The notes below the pieces were generated by a model. It saw nothing but the letters and a program-made list of their open reading frames with translations, had not been told where the DNA came from and did no database searches. Below are positions 39,573 through 48,646 of a stretch of 64,000 nucleotides of DNA, one piece after another; the first letter of the stretch is position 1, and each line of letters opens with the position of its first letter. Made by a program: the position numbers and the translations under genes. The DNA is from Lentisphaeria bacterium (GTDB lineage: Bacteria; Verrucomicrobiota; Lentisphaeria; Victivallales; Victivallaceae), in NCBI GenBank assembly GCA_018265615.1, contig JABLYX010000020.1, forward strand, positions 1-64,000, written 5' to 3'.

Positions 39573-42140
39573 GTGGAAGCATCTGTCAACAGCGGGATTG
39601 TGTGTCTGCGCAACCTGTCTGCAAACCTGAAGCGCGACATCAATTTCGATGCGCTTCTTACTCCGGAGCTCGAAGCGGAGCTCGGTGAGGATCCGGTCAG
39701 GGGGCTCCTGAAGCTTGCGGCCGGCCTCCAGCTTGAACCCGAATCCCATAACAACGCGGCGGAGCTTGCGGAGACCTATCAGGGGCCCGCGCTGCTTCAG
39801 CTGAAGAACGGCAACTGGGTCTGCTCGGTGAATCTCGGGCAGATCAGCCAGGAGATGATGACGCTTTTCGACCCGCTGGTGCAGGGCAAAAGCCCGATGA
39901 TCAGTGTGCCCTCCGAGCAGGTGCGGGAGAGGCTGCAGGGACCGGTGCTGATTTTCCGCCTGCTGCAGGCTGTCGACAACCGCAAGCACAGCGCACTGTT
40001 CGGTCTGACCGCGATCGGGCGTCACCACAATGTTCCATTGGATATCCGGCGGCTGCTGCACGATTATGCCGTGGGCGAGGAGGAGGTCTCCGTCCGTCAG
40101 CTGATCGAAATCGCTTCGGAAAACAATCTGAAGGCGAAGCGTGTGAAACTGAAGTGGAAGGACCTCGGCCATATGGGGCAGGCGTTTCCGTTCCTCGGCT
40201 TCAAGAAGGACGGCACCTACCATGTCGTCTGCGGCGTGCGCCGCATTGCGGAGGGGGATGAAGAGAACGAAGAGGTCGTCCTGGTCGACCCCGCGTTCCA
40301 GGCCGGGCATCAGGGGCAGCAGTTCCAGTTCCTGAAGCAGGCTGAGTTCGAGGAGATTTCCGCCGGGCAGGCGCTGCTGGTCAAGCGGGTTTACAAGCTG
40401 GCGGACGAGGAGCAGCCGTTCGGATTGCGTTGGTTCATCCCGGAATTCCTGAAGCTCAGGGGGCTGTTCGGGCAGATCGCAATGGCCGTGCTGATGATCA
40501 ACGCGATTGCGCTCATCACGCCGCTCTTCTTTCAGATCGTCGTCGACAAGGTGTTGGTCAACAACACCTATCAGACGCTGAACGTTCTCGGCATCGGCAT
40601 CGTCGCCGCGATTCTGTTCAATGCGTGCCTTGAGTATCTGCGCAATTACCTGCTGCTGTTCGCGACGAACAAGATCGACATTTCGACCGCGACGAAAACC
40701 TTCAAGCACCTCATGCGGCTGCCGATCGAATTCTTCGAGCGCGTGCCGTCCGGCGTGCTGCTGAAGCATATGCAGCAGACGGAGAAGATCCGCGGTTTTC
40801 TCTCGGGCAATCTTTTCTTCACGGTGCTGGAGTTGTTCAGCCTTGTGGTGTTCATCCCGTTCCTGCTGCTCTACAGCGTGGAGCTGACGCTCGTGGTGCT
40901 CGGCTTCTCGGTGCTGATGGCGCTCGTGATCGCGACTCTGATCAAACCGTTCCAGACCCGGCTGAACGAGCTGTATCAGGCGGAGGGCAAGCGGCAGAGC
41001 ATGCTCGTCGAATCGATCCACGGCATCCGCACGGTGAAGTCGCTTGCGATCGAGCCGGTCGAGGAGAAGGCGTGGAACGATTCGACCGCATATGCGATCA
41101 AATCCTATTTCCGGGTCGGCAAGATATCGATGACCGCCCGGACGATCAGCCAGGCGCTTGAAATGCTCATGACCGTCGCGGTGATCTGGCTCGGCGCGCT
41201 GCTGGTTTTCAAGCACGAGATCAGCATCGGCGCTCTGATTGCGTTCCAGATGCTCGCCGGCCGCGTGACCGGGCCGTTGGTCCGGCTGGTCGGACTGATC
41301 CACGAGTACCAGCAGGTCGCGCTTTCGGTGCGCATGCTCGGCGTGGTCATGAATACGCCGGTCGAGCCGGCCGGCGGCGGCGTCCGCAATCCGCTGAAGG
41401 GCAATATTTCGTTCGAGAACGTGACTTTCCAGTACCGCCCGGATACGCCGCAGGTCATCAGGAATTTCGATCTTGAGGTCACGACCGGCTCGACGATCGG
41501 CATTGTCGGTCGTTCGGGCTCGGGCAAGACAACGCTGACCAAACTGCTGCAGGGGCTCTATCCGGTTCAGTCCGGGCTCATCAAGATCGACGGGATCGAC
41601 CTGCGCGAAATCGACAAGGCGCATCTGCGCTCGAGCATCGGCGTGGTGCTGCAGGAGAACTACTTTTTCAACGGCACGGTCCGCGACAACATCTGCCTGA
41701 CCAAGCGCAATGCGACGCTCGAGGAGATCATCTACGCGGCCCGGCTGGCCGGGGCGCACGAGTTCGTTTCGAACCTGCCGAAGGGGTATGATACCGTCCT
41801 CGAAGAGAATGCGTCGAACCTCTCCGGCGGGCAGAAGCAGCGGCTCGCGATCGCGCGGGCCCTCCTGACCAACCCCTCGGTCCTGATTTTCGATGAGGCC
41901 ACCAGCGCGCTTGACCCGGAGAGCGAAAACGTGATTCAGGAGAATCTCGCCGCAATCGCGAAGGGACGGACGGTCCTCATCATTTCGCACCGCCTCAGCA
42001 TCGTCAGCGGCGCGGATAAGATTCTGGTGATGGACAAGGGGAGCAAAACCGACTTTGCGCCGCACCGCGAGCTTCTGACCCGCGACGGCATCTACCGCGA
42101 CTTCTGGCGGCAGCAGATGGAAAGGAACCTGAATAAATGA
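39573..42140 (+). CDS. type I secretion ABC transporter with degenerate C39-like domain
   Basis: 855 residues; GTG 39573 after AAAGGA. The long N-terminus contains a C39-like fold (HSALFGLTAIGRHHNVPLDI ... GFKKDGTYHVVCGV ... VLVDPAF) whose catalytic Cys is absent, as in HlyB-type transporters that bind rather than cleave the cargo. About 120 residues before it look like a second, more decayed copy (QGPALLQLKNGNWVCSVNLG). Membrane helices follow, then the ATPase with GRSGSGKTT, LSGGQKQRLAIARAL and VLIFDEATSALDP. It would export large C-terminally tagged proteins with a HlyD partner. That partner gene follows with an ATGA overlap but is interrupted. Confidence 0.92.
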   Translation: MEASVNSGIVCLRNLSANLKRDINFDALLTPELEAELGEDPVRGLLKLAAGLQLEPESHNNAAELAETYQGPALLQLKNGNWVCSVNLGQISQEMMTLFDPLVQGKSPMISVPSEQVRERLQGPVLIFRLLQAVDNRKHSALFGLTAIGRHHNVPLDIRRLLHDYAVGEEEVSVRQLIEIASENNLKAKRVKLKWKDLGHMGQAFPFLGFKKDGTYHVVCGVRRIAEGDEENEEVVLVDPAFQAGHQGQQFQFLKQAEFEEISAGQALLVKRVYKLADEEQPFGLRWFIPEFLKLRGLFGQIAMAVLMINAIALITPLFFQIVVDKVLVNNTYQTLNVLGIGIVAAILFNACLEYLRNYLLLFATNKIDISTATKTFKHLMRLPIEFFERVPSGVLLKHMQQTEKIRGFLSGNLFFTVLELFSLVVFIPFLLLYSVELTLVVLGFSVLMALVIATLIKPFQTRLNELYQAEGKRQSMLVESIHGIRTVKSLAIEPVEEKAWNDSTAYAIKSYFRVGKISMTARTISQALEMLMTVAVIWLGALLVFKHEISIGALIAFQMLAGRVTGPLVRLVGLIHEYQQVALSVRMLGVVMNTPVEPAGGGVRNPLKGNISFENVTFQYRPDTPQVIRNFDLEVTTGSTIGIVGRSGSGKTTLTKLLQGLYPVQSGLIKIDGIDLREIDKAHLRSSIGVVLQENYFFNGTVRDNICLTKRNATLEEIIYAARLAGAHEFVSNLPKGYDTVLEENASNLSGGQKQRLAIARALLTNPSVLIFDEATSALDPESENVIQENLAAIAKGRTVLIISHRLSIVSGADKILVMDKGSKTDFAPHRELLTRDGIYRDFWRQQMERNLNK

Positions 42141-43468
42141 GCGACAGTGGAAAGCTGAGCAGCAAGGCGATTGAATTTCAGCCGGATGCCCTTGAAATCA
42201 AGCATGAACGGCTCCCGTGGTGGGCGCGGTACGGAGTCTGGAGCGCACTTGTTTTCATGCTCGGCGCGATCATCTGGGCGAGCCTCGGCAAAGTCGACGT
42301 GGTCGTTTCCGCCGAGGGCAAGCTCATTACCGACAGCCCGAACATTGTGATGAAGCCGCTCGAACGCACGGTCATCAAAAGCATCGATGTGAAGGTCGGC
42401 GAGGTTGTGAAGAAGGATCAGATCCTCTTCACGTTCGATCCGGTCATGAACATGGCGGAAGCCGAGCGCCTCTCCTCCGAGCTCTCGACGCTCGGGGCGC
42501 AGGTCGACCGGCTGCTGGCCGAGTTCAAGGACCTGAAGTACGAAATCTCCGACCCTCAGAACGAGGATCAGGTCTGGCAGAAAGCGATCTACGACCAGCG
42601 CCAGAAGTTCTACGAGGAGAAGATCAACTATTACGACCAGAGCATCAAACAGATTCAGGCGTCGCAGAATTCCCAGAAGCAGAGCATGAAGAATCAGCTC
42701 GCGCAGCTCTAAAAGCTCAAGCAGCTTGAAGAGATGTTCGTTCTGCTGAAGGAGAAGAACGCGGCGACGTTGAAGGAGGTTCTGCAGATTCAGATCCAGA
42801 CCATGGAGCTCGAGGCGTCGATCGACAGTTTGCGCAACTCCCTGGTCGAATTGGAGCATCAGGAGCAGACGGCGATCGCAAGCAAGAACTCATACATCGA
42901 GGAGTGGCGCAACAGCATTTCGACAGAGCTTGTGAAGATCCAGCGCGAGCTGACCAGCACGCAGAAGCAGTACGACAAGGTTCAGGCGCAGCTGACCTAC
43001 GATGTGTTGCGCGCGCCGTGCAACGCGATGGTTCACGAGATCGCGAATTTTCCGGTCGGTTCGGCCGTCCGGGAAGCGGAGGCGCTGATCACGCTTGTCC
43101 CGCTCGACAGTGAGATCGAGCTTGAGGCCGAAGTGCAGCCGCAGGATATCGGCAAGGTGCACATCGGCTCAGAGGTGCGCGTGAAGCTGAATTCGTTCCC
43201 GTTCCAGAAGCACGGGACGCTGAACGGGGTGGTCCGGACGATTTCCGAGGACTCCTTCCAGAGGGCGCAGGGCGAGCCCGGCGCGGCGCGCACCTACTAT
43301 CGCACGCGCATCACGCTCTCCGGCAGGCTCCGCAATGTGAAAGAGGATTTCCGGCTGATTCCCGGCATGGAATGCCAGGCCGAGATCAAGGTCGGCGACC
43401 GGCGGATCATCGAATATTTGATCCATCCGCTGATCAAGTCGCTCGACGAAACGATGCGGGAGCCGTAA
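42137..43468 (+). pseudogene. HlyD-family type I secretion adaptor interrupted by one in-frame TAA
   Basis: Reading from ATG 42137 gives a normal HlyD start (transmembrane helix near 35-55, lipoyl-like half, coiled-coil) until TAA at 42710-42712, after 191 codons. The very same frame continues without any shift through the second coiled-coil half, lipoyl half and beta-barrel (DVLRAPCNAMVHEIANFPVG ... 'FRLIPGMECQAEIKVGDRRIIEYLIHPL') to a stop at 43468, total 444 codons. One base change (from AAA, CAA or GAA) or a sequencing error explains it; an ATG at 42734 with weak GAAGAG could restart. Everything else in the gene looks well conserved, so the lesion is recent, recoded or artefactual. Confidence 0.85.
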
Positions 43469-43508
43469 GTACAGCCGCCGGTTGTGACTTGAATGAGGAG
43501 ATATTGAC

Positions 43509-44696
43509 ATGAAGAAACGGATACGCAGGCTCTATCTCGCCGACTATCTGATCACGCCCGAGCGGCGTATCGACAACGGCGCGGTTCTGTGTGAAAACGA
43601 GCGCATTCTGGCGGTCGGTGGTCTCTCCGCCTTTTCGATGGAGCCGGAACTTGAGGTGTTCGAGTTCATGAACGCTTATCTTACGCCGGGGTTCATCGAT
43701 ACACATATTCACGGCGCGGGCGGGTTCGACGCATCGTCGGTCGACCTCTCGCCGGAACCGATCGAATCGATGAGCCGGATCCTCGCGGAGCGCGGCGTCA
43801 CGTCATTTTTCCCGACGGTGGTCGCTGCTCCCCGCGAGGTGATGATCGCGAACCTCCGGCGGCTGGCCGAGGTGATGTCCCGGGAGCTTCCGGGCGCCGA
43901 TGCGGCCGGGATCAATCTCGAAGGGCCTTTCATCAACCCGTTCAAGCGCGGCGCGCAGGAGGAGGAGTCGATCATCCCGATCGACCTCGGTTTCGCGCGC
44001 GAGCTTATCGAAGCCGGGAACGGCCTCGTGAAAGTCATGACGTTCGCGCCGGAGCTGGAGCATTCGGTCGAGCTTGTCGAGCTTCTGCTCGAATACGGAG
44101 TGAAGCCGTCGATGGGGCACAGCGTGGCGAACGAAGAGCAGACGCTGCGCGCGATCGATGCGGGGGCATCGTACTGTACGCATCTCTTCAACGGCATGTC
44201 GCCGCTGCACCAGCGCGAGATGGGGCTCTCGGGCATCGCGCTGACGGATGACCGCGTTACGGTCGAGCTGATCATCGACGGGCGGCACATCAACCCGCGC
44301 ATGGTGGATCTCGCCTGTCGCTGCAAATCCTCTTCAAAGCTCGTCGGCATCAGCGACTGCACAATGGCGGCGGGAATGCCGAACGGCGAGTACCGGATCG
44401 GCCCGTCGCTGATCCGGGTCAAGGACGGTTATTCGCAGACGGAGCAGGGAATCCTGGCCGGAACAACCACGATGCTCGACACCGGCTGGCACAGCCTGAT
44501 GAACGGCGGCCACCTGACCGAGCTTCAGGCCGCGGCGGCCGTGACCAGCAACCCGGCGAATGCGTTCCGGCTGAACGACCGCGGAACCCTGATGCCGAAC
44601 CGTCGCGCGGATCTCGCGATTTATGAAAGAAAAACCAACCGCCCGCTGCTGACCGTCTGCAACGGGCAGATCGTCTACCGGGCCGAGGATAAATGA
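43509..44696 (+). CDS. nagA: N-acetylglucosamine-6-phosphate deacetylase
   Basis: 395 residues of the amidohydrolase fold. Metal and substrate motifs in order: GFIDTHIHGAGGFD, NLEGPFINPFKRGA, MGHSVANEEQTLRAID, THLFNGMSPLHQRE, IIDGRHINPRMVDLA and VGISDCTMAAGM with the catalytic Asp. It removes acetate from GlcNAc-6-phosphate in amino-sugar catabolism or wall recycling. TGAGGAG-like site before the ATG. The stop overlaps the next gene as ATGA. No nagB is in the window. Confidence 0.95.
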   Translation: MKKRIRRLYLADYLITPERRIDNGAVLCENERILAVGGLSAFSMEPELEVFEFMNAYLTPGFIDTHIHGAGGFDASSVDLSPEPIESMSRILAERGVTSFFPTVVAAPREVMIANLRRLAEVMSRELPGADAAGINLEGPFINPFKRGAQEEESIIPIDLGFARELIEAGNGLVKVMTFAPELEHSVELVELLLEYGVKPSMGHSVANEEQTLRAIDAGASYCTHLFNGMSPLHQREMGLSGIALTDDRVTVELIIDGRHINPRMVDLACRCKSSSKLVGISDCTMAAGMPNGEYRIGPSLIRVKDGYSQTEQGILAGTTTMLDTGWHSLMNGGHLTELQAAAAVTSNPANAFRLNDRGTLMPNRRADLAIYERKTNRPLLTVCNGQIVYRAEDK

Positions 44697-45529
44697 AATA
44701 CGAATTGCTTGACAGCGGAAACCTTCAGAAACTTGAACAGGTCGGAGAGTTCCGCCTCGTGCGCCCCGCGCTGAATGCGTTCTGGCGTCCGGAGCTCCCG
44801 CGCCGGGAGTGGGACGCCGCCGACGCGGTCTTTACCCGCGACAGTTCCGGCGGCGGACGGTGGAGCTTCAACCGGAAGCTGCCGGAATCATGGTTGGCGG
44901 AATGGGGCGGCTTTACGCTGAAAATCAAGCCGACCGGGTTCGGCCATCTCGGATTTTTCGCGGAGCAGTACCGCAACTGGGACTATTTCCGTTCCTCCGC
45001 TTCCGGGTTGGGGGAGGGGAGGAAGGCACTGAACCTTTTCGGCTACTCCGGCGTCGGTTCGATGGCGATGGCCGAGAGCGGCGCGTCGGTCTGTCACCTT
45101 GACGCTTCGCGCGGCATGATCGAGTGGGGGCAGGAGAATTTGAAGTTCAATCCGCAGATCCCCTCGACGATCCGCTGGATTGCGGACGACGTGAACAAGT
45201 TCACGCAGCGCGAACTGCGCCGGGGCGGAACCTATAACCTCATTGCGCTCGACCCCCCGACATTCGGGCGCGGTTCGAGCGGACAGGTGTGGAAGATCGA
45301 GGACGACCTGCCGAAGCTGCTGAATGTCTGCAATCAGCTCCGCGAGCCCGGAAAGCCGTTCACGGTCGTCCTCTCCTGCCATTCGCCGGGATTTTCCTGC
45401 CTCGTGCTCGAACGGCTGCTGTCCGAAGCGTGCGGCCGGGGCGGCGTCTTCGAATCGTTCGAAATGACGGTCCCCGAATCGACCGGGCGCCTGCTGCCGG
45501 CCGGGATTTCAGTCCGCTACACGGTCTGA
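44693..45529 (+). CDS. class I SAM-dependent methyltransferase, rRNA cytosine-C5 type
   Basis: 278 residues. SAM motif I reads LNLFGYSGVGSMAMAESGA with LDASRGMIEWGQENL behind it; motif IV is NLIALDPPTFGRGSSGQVW, the DPP(S/T)F signature of RlmI/RlmK-type 23S rRNA methyltransferases. The PUA domain of full RlmI is absent. Translationally coupled to nagA by ATGA. The C-terminus overlaps, antisense, the end of a decayed hydrolase gene. Function as an RNA methyltransferase is probable; the target base is not readable. Confidence 0.85.
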   Translation: MKYELLDSGNLQKLEQVGEFRLVRPALNAFWRPELPRREWDAADAVFTRDSSGGGRWSFNRKLPESWLAEWGGFTLKIKPTGFGHLGFFAEQYRNWDYFRSSASGLGEGRKALNLFGYSGVGSMAMAESGASVCHLDASRGMIEWGQENLKFNPQIPSTIRWIADDVNKFTQRELRRGGTYNLIALDPPTFGRGSSGQVWKIEDDLPKLLNVCNQLREPGKPFTVVLSCHSPGFSCLVLERLLSEACGRGGVFESFEMTVPESTGRLLPAGISVRYTV

Positions 45530-46434
45530 AGCCGGAGCGCACATGCGGATATTGCAGGTTTGCGTCTGCTGTATCCGCAACACTGTTTTTCGCATTCTTC
45601 CGGCTCCGTGAGCTTCAGGTCGTTGTACAGCGCCGGGAATTTTCCGTCGCCGATGCCGTCGCCCCAGGTCAGGTAGCCGTTCCGGCGGCCGGGCGAACCG
45701 CTGTTGACCAGCAGAGCGAAGCCGAGCCGCTGCGGCTGAAGCGGAAAGCGATCTTTCCGCGCAGGCTCTCTTTGCAGACATTCGCCGGCTCGTTCCGGTA
45801 CACGGTGTCGCCCGCCGCACAGGAGGCCGCGCAGAAGTCGTAGAATTTCAGCCGGGGCGCGGGCGTTTTTCCGTCCCGCGCCTGAAGTCCGAACTGGATG
45901 GAGCCGCCGCGCCACGCCTGGTTCGCATCGAAACGGTAATTTTCGGCCACCCGGTAAACGCGCATTGCATCCGTTTCACGGTTGAGAAACCGTTCGGGCT
46001 CACCGTCGAGGAAGAGAAAGACCACGCCGTCCTCAACCCGCTCGACGTCAAGGCGAACATGGGCCGCCGCCGGGATCTCGCGCCTCCGGAGCCGCTGCCG
46101 GTTCCCGCCGGGCTGCCGGTGCGGAGGGTAGAAGGGGTCGACGGCCGCGCGCTCAGTTTGAAGGGCGGCCTGCAGCGGGACGTAAATGCAGGCCACGGTT
46201 TCGCGGCCGTCCGAAAAGACCCGGCTCCGCACCGCGCCCGGCAGCTTCAGGTCGCCGATGTACCGTTTATGGGCCAGTATCTCCGGCAGGTGCGCATAGG
46301 CGGCCATCGACCGCAGCGGCGTCAGGTTCTCGCCGTACATGCCGAATGCCGGATTCGGTGATCCAGTACGGAATCCCCGCCCTGCGGGGAGCGTATTCGA
46401 GCTCTTCCCTGCGCATACGCAGGACCTTGAATTA
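45517..46434 (-). pseudogene. decayed glycoside-hydrolase-like gene, 5' part lost
   Basis: On the minus strand, typical hydrolase pieces appear in order but in changing frames: EELEYAPRRAGIPYWITE (a beta-strand with catalytic-type Glu as in clan A glycosidases) near 46420-46365; NPAFGMYGENLTPLRSMAAY and HLPEILAHKRYIGDLKL near 46350-46250; RLDVERVEDGVVFLFLDGEP near 46050; then, after another shift near 45745, LGFALLVNSGSPGRRNGYLT and WGDGIGDGKFPALYNDLKL to a stop at 45517. At least two frameshifts and the missing N-terminal half show it is dead. The IS3 remnant occupies the place of its upstream part. Confidence 0.7.
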
Positions 46435-46695
46435 CCATAGCCTTCTGTTTGCGGATTACAAGTGCCGAAATAAACTTCATCCGGGGGTTGATACCGTAGC
46501 GCCGAATGAATCCGCTTCGTAATGTAGAAGTTGACGTAGTGCTGAACGCCGAAGCGTAATTGCGGCACGCTGACATACTCTTTGATTCTTTCAATGCCCA
46601 CCCGAAGCGTTCAACCGCCATTCTGAGCGTATCGGCGCAATGATCAGGTCAATAGAAAATATGACGAATTGTCAGATGAAATCTTGACTTTTACA
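46435..46695 (-). mobile_element. IS3-family element remnant (end repeat plus OrfB C-terminus)
   Basis: On the minus strand the piece starts with TGTAAAAGTCAAGATTTCAT (from 46695), an IS end that matches the arms at 29980-30080. About 90 nt later comes the C-terminus of an IS3 transposase: RIKEYVSVPQLRFGVQHYVN then FYITKRIHSALRYQPPDEVY, the last part of the integrase fold. OrfA, most of OrfB and the other end are missing. Not active. Confidence 0.75.
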
Positions 46696-46752
46696 CTTTA
46701 TTCTGTTTCCACACTTTCCTGACCCGGAAGATTTCAGAAACATTCCTCGGTG

Positions 46753-46796
46753 TTGCAAAGTGCATTTTTCGAAACCGGGAAAATTGCACTTTGCAG
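46753..46796 (+). promoter_or_regulatory. paired activator sites (UAS) upstream of unit A
   Basis: Two copies of the palindrome TTGCA-N3-TGCAA: TTGCA-AAG-TGCAT (46753-46765) and TTGCA-CTT-TGCAG (46784-46796), centres 31 bp apart, i.e. three helical turns. They lie at about -129 and -98 from the sigma-54 start. The same pair recurs upstream of units B and C, so these are probably binding sites of the NtrC-family activator encoded at 52789-54126. Confidence 0.7.
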
Positions 46797-46860
46797 ATGC
46801 ATTACGGCATACAACTCTGCCGTCATCAGATTTTTACGCTCAAAAATTATTTTCCGGAAA

Positions 46861-46877
46861 TTGGCATTGTTTCTGCT
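46861..46877 (+). promoter_or_regulatory. sigma-54 promoter of unit A
   Basis: TTGGCATTGTTTCTGCT: GG at 46863-46864 and GC at 46875-46876, exactly 10 nt between, matching the -24/-12 consensus except in the T before TGC. Predicted start near 46888, 37 nt before the ATG. Confidence 0.75.
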
Positions 46878-46924
46878 TGCCTTGGAAGCGAGTCCTTACC
46901 TTTCAATGACTGAGGAGACAAGGA

Positions 46925-47956
46925 ATGAAATTAGGCTTGATAAAACCGAATTTTCCGGGGGAAAGGCGTGTCGCCCTGCTCCCTGCCGATATACGGACTC
47001 CTGAAAACGAGCTTGTAGTCGACGACAAATTCGGAGAAACACTGGGTATTTCCGCGGATGAATACCGACGACGAGGAGTCCAAACCGCTTCCCGGCAGGA
47101 GGTGTTTGCCGCGTGTGACGCGATTTTTTCTCTGAAACTGATTCAGCCGGCGGATTACCGGTATCTGCGCCGGGGGCAGATGATTATCGGCTGGACCCAT
47201 CCCCATGAAGAACCTTCCGCAGAGTTCATGCAGATTGCAAAGGAACTTTCACTTACGGTCGTGGATATCGACAATATCTCTCCGACCGTCACTTTTAACG
47301 GACAGACCTGTAAAATCCCCTTTATCCCCCGTGATTTTCTCTGGAAAAACAGCTTTTACGCGGGAGTGGCTTCCGTGCAGCATGCACTGCTTTCGTGGGG
47401 GAAGCTGCCGGAACCGACCACTCGGGTTGCCGTGCTCTCCTCCGGTAATGTTGCCCAGGGCGGCTATTGGGCGATCAGCAGATTCACCTCCGATATCCGC
47501 ATGTTCTACCGCAAAACGATGAGTGAATTTCTGGAGGAACTGTCCTCATTTGATATTGTGATTAACGACATCGAAACTTTTCCGCACTGCAGCCATGTGA
47601 TTTCCCGCGACGACCTGAAACGCGCCAAACCGGGCTGCCTGTTTATCGACGCTTCCGCGGATGCCGGCGGCACGATCGAGGGAACCCGTTACACCTCGCT
47701 GTTGAATCCGGTCTACTGGGAGAACGGACATTGCTTTTATGAAGTGCCGAATTCGCCGTCTTTTTATTTTCAGACGGTGAGCAGTTATCTGAGCCCGATT
47801 CTGAGTCATTATTTTTTCATGCCGGATGTCCGGCGTTTTCTTGATCTTCGTGACTGGTATTGCCGAACCAACTTCAAATCAATGAAACTTACTCGGCGCA
47901 ATGTGCGGCAAGATCCTGTCCATCCTGAAATATTTGAACACGTTTCATCAATTTAA
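46925..47956 (+). CDS. N5-(carboxyethyl)ornithine synthase / alanine dehydrogenase-like enzyme
   Basis: 343 residues; ATG after AAGGA. The N-terminus MKLGLIKPNFPGERRVALLP and the following region are of the alanine dehydrogenase/PNT type (Arg and Lys substrate residues in the first 20, GWTHPHEEPSAEFMQIAKEL later). The NAD-binding part is short (RVAVLSSGNVAQGGYWAISR). The length and start fit N5-(carboxyethyl)ornithine synthase, which joins pyruvate and ornithine by NADPH-dependent reductive condensation, better than true alanine or saccharopine dehydrogenases. It is first in a sigma-54 unit that shares control with betaine and potassium uptake, so its product may be a compatible solute; that is inference. 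Confidence 0.7.
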   Translation: MKLGLIKPNFPGERRVALLPADIRTPENELVVDDKFGETLGISADEYRRRGVQTASRQEVFAACDAIFSLKLIQPADYRYLRRGQMIIGWTHPHEEPSAEFMQIAKELSLTVVDIDNISPTVTFNGQTCKIPFIPRDFLWKNSFYAGVASVQHALLSWGKLPEPTTRVAVLSSGNVAQGGYWAISRFTSDIRMFYRKTMSEFLEELSSFDIVINDIETFPHCSHVISRDDLKRAKPGCLFIDASADAGGTIEGTRYTSLLNPVYWENGHCFYEVPNSPSFYFQTVSSYLSPILSHYFFMPDVRRFLDLRDWYCRTNFKSMKLTRRNVRQDPVHPEIFEHVSSI

Positions 47957-47998
47957 ATACATAGAAAAAGAATGATTGCCTTTTATGGAGGTTGAATA

Positions 47999-48592
47999 AT
48001 GATAACGATTGCGGAAATCAAGCATCAGGAAAAATTGGTGGGGCGGCATTACGGAGCCATACGCCGTCTTTCAAGGCACAACGGCGACAAGGCTCTGCTG
48101 CAGAAAGCGGCACACGCTTTTCAGGAGGCGTTCCGTTTTTTTGATTATTTCAACGGGAGCGCTCCTGCGCATGCGCCTTCTCTGTATCAGAGGATTCAGG
48201 CCGGAGAATTGGACGCGATCGAAGAAGCCGTGCGTTTTCTGGAAGCCGATCCCTGTTGCGTGGAGGCCGGGTATATCAAGCTGAAAATCTGCAAGGTGCT
48301 GCGTGGCGCGGTATTGCCGGAACCCCACAGGGAACGTTTGCGGCAGGTCATCCTGCGCAACGCCCGGCTGGACCGTCCGATGGCCGAGTTCTTCCGTTAT
48401 GCGCAGTTGGCGGAAGCTTTGTACAGCCCGGAATTTGCCGCGGCTGCCTGCGCCCTGCCGGCGACGAAGGAACACTGGCGGCAGCGGCGGCAGCGCCTGA
48501 TCTCCGCCCTGTCGCCCCGGACGCCGGTTCCCGCACACTGTGTGACGAACAACTGGTGGGGCGTTCCTCCCGGAATTTTCTCTCTTTACTGA
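47999..48592 (+). CDS. uncharacterised protein of osmotic unit A
   Basis: 197 residues; ATG after GGAGG, 42 nt behind the synthase-like gene. Soluble, mostly helical and Arg-rich, no signal peptide or membrane helix. Possible substrate-pocket features are not recognised; the C-terminus has an aromatic stretch (VTNNWWGVPPGIFSLY). A helical region rich in paired Ala/Glu (AFQEAFRFFDYFN, LDAIEEAVRFLEADP) suggests a repeat-like helix bundle. Position in the unit suggests a role with the enzyme before or the transporter after it. Confidence 0.7.
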   Translation: MITIAEIKHQEKLVGRHYGAIRRLSRHNGDKALLQKAAHAFQEAFRFFDYFNGSAPAHAPSLYQRIQAGELDAIEEAVRFLEADPCCVEAGYIKLKICKVLRGAVLPEPHRERLRQVILRNARLDRPMAEFFRYAQLAEALYSPEFAAAACALPATKEHWRQRRQRLISALSPRTPVPAHCVTNNWWGVPPGIFSLY

Positions 48593-48646
48593 TTTTGCAG
48601 TTGTTGGAGTTGATGTCTTTGATTTATTAATAGTTCGGGGCAGGTC

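Noticed and set aside
39474..42065. 863-codon open frame on the minus strand opposite the type I secretion ABC gene
   Set aside because: Antisense shadow of a clear ABC transporter; no domain and no ribosome site.
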